From the NCBI GenBank assembly GCA_947629665.1, contig CANREJ010000009.1:1-49022 (forward strand): 49,022 nt of DNA, in the 5' to 3' direction. The position numbers and the translations under genes are program-made. This document shows, piece by piece, positions 8,453-16,129 of the stretch. The notes under the pieces were generated by a model, which was not told where the DNA came from, did not search any database, and saw only the letters and a program-made list of their open reading frames with translations. Numbering within the stretch: the stretch's first letter is position 1; each line of letters opens with the position of its first letter. Source of the stretch: an uncultured Clostridia bacterium (GTDB taxonomy: Bacteria; Bacillota; Clostridia; Christensenellales; Borkfalkiaceae).

Positions 8453-8547
8453 AACAAGGAAATTCCGCCGTGAAAGCCGTTCTCCTTTTTCCCGGCGGAA
8501 ATTTGCACTTTATAATATTGCGGCGGGAACGCCGCGGTGGACAAACC

Positions 8548-9804
8548 ATGATTGACGAGAAAAAACTTGAAATTTTAACAGAGAGCGCCAAATACGACGT
8601 GAGCTGTTCCTCCTCCGGTTCAAAGCGGGCAAACACGCCCGGCGGACTTGGAAACGCCTCCTTCGGGGGAATTTGCCACTCCTTTACACCCGACGGCAGG
8701 TGCATATCCCTTTTAAAAATATTGATGAGCAACGAATGTCTGTACGACTGCGAGTACTGCCCGAACCGCCGCAGCGCCGACGTGCCGCGGGCAAGGCTTA
8801 CGCCTGACGAGATTTGCGAACTCACGATAAATTTTTACAAGCGGAACTACATAGAAGGTTTATTTTTGTCCTCCACGGTGTTTGATTCGCCCGATAAAAC
8901 CATGGAGTTGCTGTGCGAAACGGTTTTAAAACTGCGCAAAACTTATAATTTTAACGGATATATCCACCTCAAAGGCATACCGCATGCCGACAGCGCATTG
9001 ATGATGAAAGCGGCGCGGCTGGCAGACAGAATGAGCTACAATATAGAGTTGCCCAGCGAAAAATCGTTAAAATTGTTGGCGCCGCAAAAGAGCAAACAGA
9101 GCCTGCTTTTGCCCATGCGCGGGCTTAAAGAGGCTTTGGACTACGACCGGATAAACAAAGTCCGCAAAAATAAAGTTATACCCGCAGGGCAAACCACGCA
9201 AATGATTATTGGCGCGTCGCCGGAGAGCGACGGGCAGATTTTAAAACTGACCGAAGCACTGTACAGGGGCATGGATTTAAAAAGAGTTTACTACTCCTCC
9301 TATATTCCCGTTGTAAAGTCCGCAAAACTCCCTGCCGTGGGTGCGGGGCTCTTGCGGGAACACAGACTGTACCAGGCCGACTGGCTTATACGGTTTTACG
9401 GTTTTGACGTCGCCGAGATATGCGGCGAAGAGGAAAATCTTTCACTCGACTATGACCCCAAGTGTGCCTGGGCCTTAAAAAATATGCAATACTTCCCCGT
9501 TGAAGTGAACACGGCTCCTCTCGCCATGCTTTTACGCGTGCCGGGCATAGGCGCCAAGGGCGCGTATAAGATATGCGAAGCGAGAAAATTCGGCAAATTG
9601 GACTTTGATAATCTTTCAAAAATGCGCATAGTATTAAAGAGAGCAAAACATTTTATAACCTGCAAGGGTAAATTTTACGGTTCGGACAGTCCCGCGCAAA
9701 TAAAGACCGCGCTCATGATTGACGGTGCGCGCGAACAGCAAACGCAGCTTTCCATGTTTTCGGACTCCTCCACCGCGCTCTCGGTTTTAACCGGTGAAAT
9801 ATGA
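8548..9804 (+). CDS. Putative DNA modification/repair radical SAM protein (TIGR03916-like)
   Basis: This 418-aa radical SAM enzyme has the 4Fe-4S triad CLYDCEYC (C64, C68, C71) and the typical N-terminus LEILTESAKYDVSCSSSGS. Near the C-terminus a helix-hairpin-helix DNA-binding motif is visible (LRVPGIGAKGAYKICEAR). The family is known only as a putative DNA modification or repair protein and usually sits beside a TIGR03915/DUF4130 protein, as here. A longer frame from GTG at 8470 has extra residues unlike the family, so the ATG at 8548 is preferred although its ribosome site is weak. It overlaps the next gene by 4 nt. Confidence 0.85.
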   Translation: MIDEKKLEILTESAKYDVSCSSSGSKRANTPGGLGNASFGGICHSFTPDGRCISLLKILMSNECLYDCEYCPNRRSADVPRARLTPDEICELTINFYKRNYIEGLFLSSTVFDSPDKTMELLCETVLKLRKTYNFNGYIHLKGIPHADSALMMKAARLADRMSYNIELPSEKSLKLLAPQKSKQSLLLPMRGLKEALDYDRINKVRKNKVIPAGQTTQMIIGASPESDGQILKLTEALYRGMDLKRVYYSSYIPVVKSAKLPAVGAGLLREHRLYQADWLIRFYGFDVAEICGEEENLSLDYDPKCAWALKNMQYFPVEVNTAPLAMLLRVPGIGAKGAYKICEARKFGKLDFDNLSKMRIVLKRAKHFITCKGKFYGSDSPAQIKTALMIDGAREQQTQLSMFSDSSTALSVLTGEI

Positions 9805-10532
9805 AGATTTTTATAACGGACGGCGGCTCGTATGGTTTTTTTACCGCAGTATTCAACGCGTACGGAGAGCGGGAATGTGTGATTACCTCTGACGAAAACG
9901 TGCAAATGGGCTTTGACAGCGAGGTGGTGCGGGTTGAAACGGACTATGAAAAATGCGGGCGGGTACAGCGGAAAATTGCAGAATACGACCGTTCGGCAAC
10001 GGACGATATTTTAATGGTTTTGCGAAGTCGGGACAACTTAAAGGAGCAAATTGCCTTTGAGTATATCAAAAAACTGATAGGGCAAAAATCGCCGATAGAC
10101 AAGGCGTATAACCTGCCCGAAGTAATTGTTTTTAACGAGCTGAAACATAAAGTTACCAACGAAATACACAAGATAAGCGGATTTTTGAGGTTTATGGAGT
10201 GCGGTAGCGGCGCCTTTTACGCCCCTTACTCTCCCGATAATGATATTACCGATTTGCTTATGCCGCATTTTGCGGCAAGGTTCAAAAACGAAAGATTTGT
10301 TATACACGACGTGCGCAGGAAAATTGCGGGTATTTACGACGGGCACAACTGGGTGATTAGCTACGCGGGCGAAGCAGAAATATATCTTTCGGAATATGAA
10401 AAAGTTTTCCAGACGCTATGGAAAAAATATTACAAGGCGGTAAACATAAAGGAACGCCCGCACGAAAAACAGATGAAAGGCTATATGCCCGTCAGGTATT
10501 GGAAATTTTTGCCCGAAAAAAACGACGGTTAG
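9801..10532 (+). CDS. DUF4130 / TIGR03915 DNA metabolism protein
   Basis: This 243-aa partner of the radical SAM protein begins MKIFITDGGSYGFFTAVF, as family members do. It contains the conserved HKVTNEIHKISGFLRF segment and the region ALFYAPY..DND (here GAFYAPYSPDNDITDLLMPHFAARF), followed by FVIHDVRRKIAGIYDG. Its biochemical role is not established. The tight ATGA overlap and recurrent pairing suggest the two proteins work together, perhaps on damaged or modified DNA bases. No membrane segment or signal peptide is seen. Confidence 0.8.
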   Translation: MKIFITDGGSYGFFTAVFNAYGERECVITSDENVQMGFDSEVVRVETDYEKCGRVQRKIAEYDRSATDDILMVLRSRDNLKEQIAFEYIKKLIGQKSPIDKAYNLPEVIVFNELKHKVTNEIHKISGFLRFMECGSGAFYAPYSPDNDITDLLMPHFAARFKNERFVIHDVRRKIAGIYDGHNWVISYAGEAEIYLSEYEKVFQTLWKKYYKAVNIKERPHEKQMKGYMPVRYWKFLPEKNDG

Positions 10533-10550
10533 CACAACAAAACAAATTAA

Positions 10551-10584
10551 AAGAAATCCGATTTTTACCGGATTTCTTTTTTTT
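10551..10584 (+). terminator. Terminator after the radical SAM operon
   Basis: AAGAAATCCG (10551-10560) pairs with CGGATTTCTT (10569-10578), followed by a T run. Confidence 0.9.
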
Positions 10585-10628
10585 CAGCGAAAATTAACCT
10601 TTTATACCCTCCGTTATGTATTTTTGCG

Positions 10629-11627
10629 TTAAACATGTTCAATTGCCATCGCCGGTATCCTTATTATAGAGTAAACATGAGTAACCGCACCTATCAATTT
10701 GCCGTTTTGGACAATGGGACTGCCGCTCATGCCTTGCACTATTCCGCCCGTTGCCGCAATTAGTTTTTCATCGTCTATTTTAATAACAAAATTTCTGTTT
10801 TCTTTATTTCCTTTGTCTACTTTGATAATGGATATTTTATATTTTTCAGCCGATTTTCCGTATATAGTGGTATAAATATAGGCCGTGCCGATCTGCACCT
10901 CGTCCATGCTTGCCTTTGTTATTCTCAACAACCCCGAATAATCGAATTTTTCGTTCAAATCGCCGAACACTCCGCACGGGCAATTGACCTTGGCATTTCC
11001 TATTACCACGCCGTTTTCAAATGCCCCGCGCAACTCTCCCGGCGTTCCCCTCACACCTTTCTTCACGTCGTAAATCAAACTGCCGAAAACCGTGCCGCCG
11101 TTGATTTCTATAACGTGATTTGCAGTGTCGCTCACAGGATGGCCGAGTGACGCAAACTTTTTATGGAGGCCGTCTATATAAGTTACCGTACCTATGCCGT
11201 TTATGCTGTCCTTAACCAAAACGCCGAGTTTTTTATTGCCGGAGGACATATCCTTTGCAGGGTCTACTTCTACTTTTAAACTTTCGCCGCCCCTTATGAT
11301 ATCTACCTCGTATTTTTTATATTCGTTAGCCAATATATTGTTGATATCGGTTGAGGCGTCTATTTCCTTGCCGTTTATTTTATCTATTATATCGCCTGTT
11401 TTAATGCCTGCCTCCCGCGCGGGCGAACGCACGCCGCCTTCTGTTACAACGTCGCACATTCCTATTACTTCCACGGTTTTTGTATTTAGCATAAAACCTG
11501 CGGGAAATCCGCCGAGATATAAATAATCTTCGCTCGCACTTGCCGCCGTAGACGGTATTGCAAGCGTAACAGCCACTACAACCAAAATAATGCAAATGAG
11601 CCTAAAAAATTTCTTTCGGTAAAACAT
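10629..11627 (-). CDS. spoIVB: SpoIVB serine peptidase with aberrant C-terminus
   Basis: SpoIVB is secreted by the forespore and signals activation of pro-sigma-K processing in the mother cell. This 332-aa version is shorter than the B. subtilis protein (about 426 aa). It shows an N-terminal membrane anchor, a PDZ domain (about 55-125), the catalytic His in FASLGHPVSD and the catalytic Ser in QGMSGSP. The last 14 residues lack the usual HVxxNxPTxGYG; another frame of the same DNA encodes YNKDTGDG, which resembles it, so indels may have altered the end. No Shine-Dalgarno precedes the ATG. Confidence 0.9.
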   Translation of the reverse strand: MFYRKKFFRLICIILVVVAVTLAIPSTAASASEDYLYLGGFPAGFMLNTKTVEVIGMCDVVTEGGVRSPAREAGIKTGDIIDKINGKEIDASTDINNILANEYKKYEVDIIRGGESLKVEVDPAKDMSSGNKKLGVLVKDSINGIGTVTYIDGLHKKFASLGHPVSDTANHVIEINGGTVFGSLIYDVKKGVRGTPGELRGAFENGVVIGNAKVNCPCGVFGDLNEKFDYSGLLRITKASMDEVQIGTAYIYTTIYGKSAEKYKISIIKVDKGNKENRNFVIKIDDEKLIAATGGIVQGMSGSPIVQNGKLIGAVTHVYSIIRIPAMAIEHV

Positions 11628-11632
11628 AAAAG

Positions 11633-11662
11633 TATTTTGTACAGTTTAAAGCCCATTTATAC
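11633..11662 (-). promoter_or_regulatory. Sigma-F/G-like promoter of spoIVB
   Basis: GTATA (11658-11662), 18-nt spacer, CAAAATA (11633-11639; one mismatch to CATWHTA). The -10 ends 5 nt before the ATG, as at ligD. In B. subtilis spoIVB is transcribed by sigma-F and sigma-G, so the forespore reading fits. Confidence 0.5.
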
Positions 11663-11688
11663 AAAAAACCGGCGGGAACACCTGCCGG
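11663..11688 (-). terminator. Terminator after recN
   Basis: CCGGCGGG/CCTGCCGG stem (11669-11688, one G-U pair), followed on the minus strand by six T. It separates recN from spoIVB. Confidence 0.88.
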
Positions 11689-11695
11689 CAGAATT

Positions 11696-13378
11696 TTAAA
11701 GTTTTTTAAATTGGTTGATAAGCTCCTTGGCGTGTTCGGTGGCCGCCGCAGAATTTACATTGCCCGTAAGCCGCACGATTTCGGCAATTTTTTCCTCATC
11801 GGTGAGCCGTTTTACTTTTGTAAGCGTCTTACCTCCCGATTCCTCTTTAAAAATCAAAAACTGCGCCGTGCTTGCCGCGCATATCTGCGGAAGATGGGAA
11901 ACGGCAATTATTTGCGCGCTCTGCGAAATGGTTAAAAACTTTTCGGCAACCGTCTTTGCCGTATAGCCGCTTATGCCCGCGTCTATTTCATCGAAAATAT
12001 AGGTTGATATGCCGTTTATATTTTTAAGACAGGTTTTAACGGCAAGCATAAATCTGCTCATCTCGCCGCCCGAAATAACTTTATTCAACGGCTTTAACGG
12101 CTCTCCCTTGTTTGCCGAAAACATAAAAGATATTTTGTCCGAACCGTTTGGCGACTGCAAATCCGCGCTTTCCCTGTCATAGCTGTTGAACTTTACTTCG
12201 AAAACGGCGTCTTTTATGTTCAGCGTGTGCAGTTCTCCTGTTACCGCCTTACAAAATTTTTCCGCCGCCGCTTTTCTGAGTTCGGTTGCGCGCACGCACA
12301 GGTCGTAAATTTGATTTTTAAACCCGGCTATTTCTTTTTGGTATTTTTCAATTGCGTTCGCGCTGTCATAAATTGCGTCATACTGTAATTTGGCTTCATC
12401 CAAAAAGGCGAGTATTTTTTCTTCGTCTGCGCCGTATTTTTTTCTTAATGTCTTAATTAAAGCCAATCTTTCGTCAACAGCGCGGGCTTCTTCCTCGTCA
12501 AACGTCAAATTTTCGGCCAAATCTGCAACCGTTTCGGATATATCGGACATCTCCGCATATAAATTTTCCAGGCGCGGGGCAAGCTCGCCGTAGTCTCGAC
12601 TGAACGAACCGATTGAATTTATATAGTGCTGTGCAGACGAAATGCCGTCGATACACCCGCCGTCATCGCTTAAAAGCGAATGAACGGCGTTCAGTGCGCC
12701 GAATATTTTTTCGGTATTTGCTATTAAATTCTGCTTTTCTTTAAGCTCTTCGTATTCCCCGACTTTCAGCTCTGCCGCTTCGATTTCGTTTATTTGAAAA
12801 CCCAGCATATCGAGTTTCCGCTCGCGTTCGCTTTCATCGCCGCCGAGTTCTTCAATCTGTTTTTTGCGCAACTTGCTTTCAAGAATAAAGCGTGCCAAAT
12901 CCACTTTGATTTTCAGCATTTCGGGGCCGCATATTCCGTCGAGAACTTTAAGTTGGTTGTCCTCGTTCATCAGAAAAAAATGTTCGCTCTGACCGTGGAC
13001 GTCAACCAGCCTCTGCGTTACGGCTTTAAGCATGGCCGCCGTAACCGAGTTGCCGTTGATTTTTACGGAACTTTTGCCGTCGGCAGTGAGCCTGCGGGAA
13101 ATTATTATATTACCGTCCGTTTCTATATCGTATTCGCGGAGTTGCTCCGCCGCTTCACAATTTTCGTCAACCGTAAATTCGGCGCGCACCGTTGCCTCCT
13201 GCTCGCCGAACCTTATCATCGTTTTATCCGCTTTACTGCCAAGCACAAAGTTTATCGATTCCAAAATAACCGATTTACCCGAACCCGTTTCGCCGGACAG
13301 AACGTTTAATCTTTGGTCAAACTCAATATCGGCTTCCGATATGAGCGCTACGTTTTTAACGTGAAGCCTATGTAACAT
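11696..13378 (-). CDS. recN: DNA repair protein RecN
   Basis: This 560-aa SMC-like ATPase gathers DNA ends in recombination repair. The Walker A motif GETGSGKS is near residue 30. The centre (about 150-370) is helical and coiled-coil. The C-terminal half carries the ABC signature (VISGGEMSRFMLA) and Walker B (TYIFDEIDAGISG) followed by AVSHLPQIC. The ATG abuts the argR stop codon (TAAATG), so translation is probably coupled. It is the last gene of the nadK-argR-recN unit, a common Firmicute order. Confidence 0.97.
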   Translation of the reverse strand: MLHRLHVKNVALISEADIEFDQRLNVLSGETGSGKSVILESINFVLGSKADKTMIRFGEQEATVRAEFTVDENCEAAEQLREYDIETDGNIIISRRLTADGKSSVKINGNSVTAAMLKAVTQRLVDVHGQSEHFFLMNEDNQLKVLDGICGPEMLKIKVDLARFILESKLRKKQIEELGGDESERERKLDMLGFQINEIEAAELKVGEYEELKEKQNLIANTEKIFGALNAVHSLLSDDGGCIDGISSAQHYINSIGSFSRDYGELAPRLENLYAEMSDISETVADLAENLTFDEEEARAVDERLALIKTLRKKYGADEEKILAFLDEAKLQYDAIYDSANAIEKYQKEIAGFKNQIYDLCVRATELRKAAAEKFCKAVTGELHTLNIKDAVFEVKFNSYDRESADLQSPNGSDKISFMFSANKGEPLKPLNKVISGGEMSRFMLAVKTCLKNINGISTYIFDEIDAGISGYTAKTVAEKFLTISQSAQIIAVSHLPQICAASTAQFLIFKEESGGKTLTKVKRLTDEEKIAEIVRLTGNVNSAAATEHAKELINQFKKL

Positions 13379-13831
13379 TTAAACCAGATACTCTCTTAAC
13401 AACTCTATAACTTTGGGGGTGTGTTCATTTGTGTCTACCACTATAAGAAGGGTGTCGTCCCCCGCAACGCTGCCTATTATTTCGCTGATTTGCAGAGAAT
13501 CCACAAACACGCCCACGGTTGCGCCGTTGCCGCGCATTGTTTTTACTATTATCAGGTTGTTGGCATAATTCAATGTTAAAACGCAACCTTTAAACAGGTT
13601 GGTCATTCTGTCCGTTACGCTGTCAACATATGTATCAAGACTTGCATAGCGGTATTTTTTTTGCGTTCCGGCAACTTTGTAAAGTTTTAAATCTTTAACG
13701 TCCCGCGAGATTGTTGCCTGCGTTACGTTAAAGTTTACTTTATTGAGTTCCTCGCAAAGTTCTTCCTGTGTGTCGATTTCCTTACTTGCAATAATTTCAA
13801 GTATTTTTTGCTGTCTTATTGTGCGTTGCAT
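13379..13831 (-). CDS. argR: Arginine repressor ArgR/AhrC
   Basis: This 150-aa regulator controls arginine synthesis and breakdown. The winged-helix N-terminal domain (residues 1-70) contains QEELCEELN and VTQATISRDVKDLKLYK. The C-terminal hexamerisation and arginine-binding domain includes the conserved GSVAGDDTLLIV segment. A GGAGT ribosome site is present. The gene lies between nadK (one-base overlap) and recN (TAAATG junction). Confidence 0.96.
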   Translation of the reverse strand: MQRTIRQQKILEIIASKEIDTQEELCEELNKVNFNVTQATISRDVKDLKLYKVAGTQKKYRYASLDTYVDSVTDRMTNLFKGCVLTLNYANNLIIVKTMRGNGATVGVFVDSLQISEIIGSVAGDDTLLIVVDTNEHTPKVIELLREYLV

Positions 13832-14643
13832 TATTTACTCCAAATATTAAGTTTAATTAATAATTTACTGAAAAAATTGTTGTCGGCGGAAGTAATAAAT
13901 TCTGCCGTTCTGTCCGCTTTTGAAACGGTAATTTCCTCGTCCGGGAAAACTTCCCCCACTATTTTACCGTCAACGGATAATACAAGTGGCGTTTTAACGT
14001 TCACGGGGCAAAGTTTTAAAGTTGAGTTGCCGCCGAAAACTATCGGCCGAGAGTGCAGAGAGTGCGGGCATATGGGGGTCATAATAAAAGCATCGAGTTC
14101 TGGGGAAAGAACGGAACCGCCCGCGGAAAGCGAATACGCCGTGGAGCCCGTAGGCGTGCTTACTATTATACCGTCCGATGAAAAATTATCCACTGTTGTG
14201 CCGTCGATTTCGGCATGAATATTCACGGTGTTGGTAAAATTATCGCCCGTGGTGTTGCGCTGGACAACCAAATCGTTTAAAGCGTAACATACTTTATTTT
14301 TGGTTTGGATTTTAAGCAAACTGCGCTTTTGGATATTGTAATTTCCGCCAAGTACAAGTTCGGCTACCTCTTCGGCTTTTTCAGGCTCAAACTCGGCAAG
14401 AAAACCCATATGACCGTAATTTATGCCCACAATTTTAACGCCCCGCGCGGCACATTCCGCCGCCATCATCAAAATTGTGCCGTCGCCGCCCAAAACAAAC
14501 AGCACGTCTAACCCGTTTAATTCTTCAAAACAGGTTACTGTTTTACATTCTGCCCCTCCCTTTAAAAGTTTGGAGGTTATTTTTTGGACGTTCTCGCGGT
14601 TATCGGAAAGATAATTCTTATTAAAGTATATTCCCGCTCTCAT
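13831..14643 (-). CDS. nadK: NAD kinase
   Basis: This 270-aa enzyme phosphorylates NAD to NADP with ATP or polyphosphate. Visible motifs are GGDGT (VLGGDGTILMMA, near residue 50), the NxGxxGFL segment (INYGHMGFLAEF), NDLVVQR, and the glycine-rich SSDGIIVSTPTGSTAYSLSAGGS. The ATG at 14643 is preferred over a TTG two codons upstream. A strong promoter ends 8 nt before this ATG and there is no usable Shine-Dalgarno, so the message is nearly leaderless. It heads the nadK-argR-recN unit. Confidence 0.95.
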   Translation of the reverse strand: MRAGIYFNKNYLSDNRENVQKITSKLLKGGAECKTVTCFEELNGLDVLFVLGGDGTILMMAAECAARGVKIVGINYGHMGFLAEFEPEKAEEVAELVLGGNYNIQKRSLLKIQTKNKVCYALNDLVVQRNTTGDNFTNTVNIHAEIDGTTVDNFSSDGIIVSTPTGSTAYSLSAGGSVLSPELDAFIMTPICPHSLHSRPIVFGGNSTLKLCPVNVKTPLVLSVDGKIVGEVFPDEEITVSKADRTAEFITSADNNFFSKLLIKLNIWSK

Positions 14644-14651
14644 ACTCAATT

Positions 14652-14680
14652 ATTATAATACTATTTATACAAATATGCAA
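14652..14680 (-). promoter_or_regulatory. Sigma-A promoter of nadK-argR-recN
   Basis: TTGCAT (14675-14680), 17-nt spacer, TATAAT (14652-14657). It lies directly beside the terminator that follows tlyA, so the operon is reset here. Confidence 0.75.
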
Positions 14681-14682
14681 AC

Positions 14683-14719
14683 AAAAAATCTGTAAAATTT
14701 ATAATTTTACAGATTTTTT
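14683..14719. terminator. Terminator after tlyA, overlapping its stop codon
   Basis: A perfect 17-bp inverted repeat (arms 14683-14699 and 14703-14719) with a 3-nt loop, AT-rich, and T runs in both directions. The tlyA stop codon lies at the loop. Confidence 0.8.
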
Positions 14720-15454
14720 AATATCGTATAATTTTTCCGGTGCGCCGTTCTTTTCCAATAAAACCAAATACTCTATGTTTTTACCCTTCCTTTCGGGGGC
14801 GCATGTCAATTTTTTTGGCGCCAAGTTGCAGGATACGGCATAATTGTATATTTTTTCCAGCACCCATTCCCTGGTTTTTGGGTCTTTAACTATACCGTTC
14901 TTCCCGATATGCCTCCCCTCGCACTCAAATTGTGGCTTAACAAGAGCTATAACGCACGTGCCGTCGTTTAAAATGCTTGCAACCCTGTCGAGGATATATG
15001 TGAGCGATATAAAACTGACATCTATCACAACCCCGTCGAGAGGCTCCGCAAACAAATCTTTTGTTAAATTGCGCGCGTTGAAATTATCGTATATAACAAT
15101 ATTTTTATCTTTGAGTTCGGCGGACAGCTGGCTTTCGCCCACGTCTATACAGTAGACTTTTTTTGCGCCGTTTTGAAAAAGGCAATCGGTAAATCCGCCC
15201 GTACTTGCGCCTATATCGGCAAAAATTTTTCCTTTTGCGTTATAACCGAAATCAGCGAGCGCCTTTGCAAGTTTAAAGCCGCCCTGCGAAACATAATTTT
15301 CTTCCGCCTCATAAAAGGTAAAATCGTCATTCCCATCCACTTCGCAGGATGGATTGACGACTTTCCCGTTTACACGCACAAGTCCAAGCTCTATGGCGCG
15401 GGCGGCTTTTGTTCTTGAACCGAATTTTTCTGCAAGAAAAACATCTAATCTCAT
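14699..15454 (-). CDS. tlyA: TlyA family rRNA 2'-O-methyltransferase (hemolysin-like)
   Basis: This 251-aa protein has an N-terminal S4 RNA-binding domain (MRLDVFLAEKFGSRTKAARAIELGLVRVNGK, residues 1-60) and an FtsJ-like methyltransferase domain with the SAM motif FADIGASTGGFTDCLFQNGA near residue 78, then DVSFISL and LVKPQFE. TlyA proteins methylate ribose in 16S and 23S rRNA. The ATG overlaps the end of oapA (ATGA). In other Firmicutes tlyA lies in the same ispA-OLE-tlyA-argR-recN neighbourhood. Confidence 0.95.
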   Translation of the reverse strand: MRLDVFLAEKFGSRTKAARAIELGLVRVNGKVVNPSCEVDGNDDFTFYEAEENYVSQGGFKLAKALADFGYNAKGKIFADIGASTGGFTDCLFQNGAKKVYCIDVGESQLSAELKDKNIVIYDNFNARNLTKDLFAEPLDGVVIDVSFISLTYILDRVASILNDGTCVIALVKPQFECEGRHIGKNGIVKDPKTREWVLEKIYNYAVSCNLAPKKLTCAPERKGKNIEYLVLLEKNGAPEKLYDIKKSVKL

Positions 15455-16095
15455 TTGCGGACTTTCTCTTTTTTAAAAAAGGTTGTAAAACGCGCAAACG
15501 CAAACACGATTTTTTTGTTGTATTTTATGGCAAAATGCTTAAATATCGCCTTGCCGCCAACTGTAAGGGCGCCGATTATGGCGCTTACGAGTATGGAAGC
15601 AACCAATTTTACCAGGCTGTCGCCGGATACAGCTATAATCACGGCAAGAGCCGCGCCCGCCGCACCGCTCACAATGCCGCAGATATCGCCTATCACGTCA
15701 GCAAAAATACTGCCGAGTTTGGTTGAGTTTCTGCAAAATGTAACCGCGCGTTTGGCGCCTTTGATTTTATTGGAAGCCATGGCGTGGAACGCCTCCGGCT
15801 TGCAGGAAATAATGGCATTTGCAAGCACGTCGCAACTGATATTTAAAACCAGCAGCACCAACAGCACAACAACGCATAATATGGCCGAGCTGTTTTCATC
15901 TATTACGAGTTCGGTTAAAAAACTGAAAACCACAGTCAAACCGAACGATAAAAACAGCACGCCTACCCCCCACAATAGCCACTCCGGAGGCCGTTTTTTT
16001 GTTTTTACATGCTCCTCTTTTCGTTTTTGCTGTTTTGGTTTAGATGGGGGATCATCTTTACTGTCATTGGTTAAATTTTGTTGATGTTCTTCCAT
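15451..16095 (-). CDS. oapA: OLE-associated membrane protein OapA
   Basis: This 214-aa protein begins with about 33 charged residues, then has membrane helices at about 38-60, 70-92, 135-160 and 160-185, and a lysine-rich C-terminus. Its place directly after the OLE RNA and before tlyA is the known position of OapA, which binds OLE RNA and carries it to the membrane. The inner AHAMASNKIKGAKRAVTFCRNSTKLGS-like segment (basic, near 105-125) could be the RNA-binding loop; this is inference. The only in-frame start is the ATG at 16095, which has no Shine-Dalgarno. Family assignment rests on topology, charge and context, not an alignment. Confidence 0.82.
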   Translation of the reverse strand: MEEHQQNLTNDSKDDPPSKPKQQKRKEEHVKTKKRPPEWLLWGVGVLFLSFGLTVVFSFLTELVIDENSSAILCVVVLLVLLVLNISCDVLANAIISCKPEAFHAMASNKIKGAKRAVTFCRNSTKLGSIFADVIGDICGIVSGAAGAALAVIIAVSGDSLVKLVASILVSAIIGALTVGGKAIFKHFAIKYNKKIVFAFARFTTFFKKEKVRK

Positions 16096-16102
16096 AATTT
16101 TT

Positions 16103-16129
16103 AAAAAATATACGCACTGTCCGTGCGTA
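16103..16129 (-). terminator. Terminator at the 3' end of OLE RNA
   Basis: TACGCAC (16111-16117) and GTGCGTA (16123-16129) form a 7-bp stem with a 5-nt loop, followed on the minus strand by TATTTTTT. The same DNA also forms a promoter-like array for oapA: TTGTTT (16130-16135), 17 nt, TATATT (16107-16112). Confidence 0.7.

Noticed and set aside
8470-8547. Upstream GTG start giving a longer radical SAM protein
   Set aside because: The extra 26 residues are unlike the family, whose N-terminus matches the ATG at 8548.
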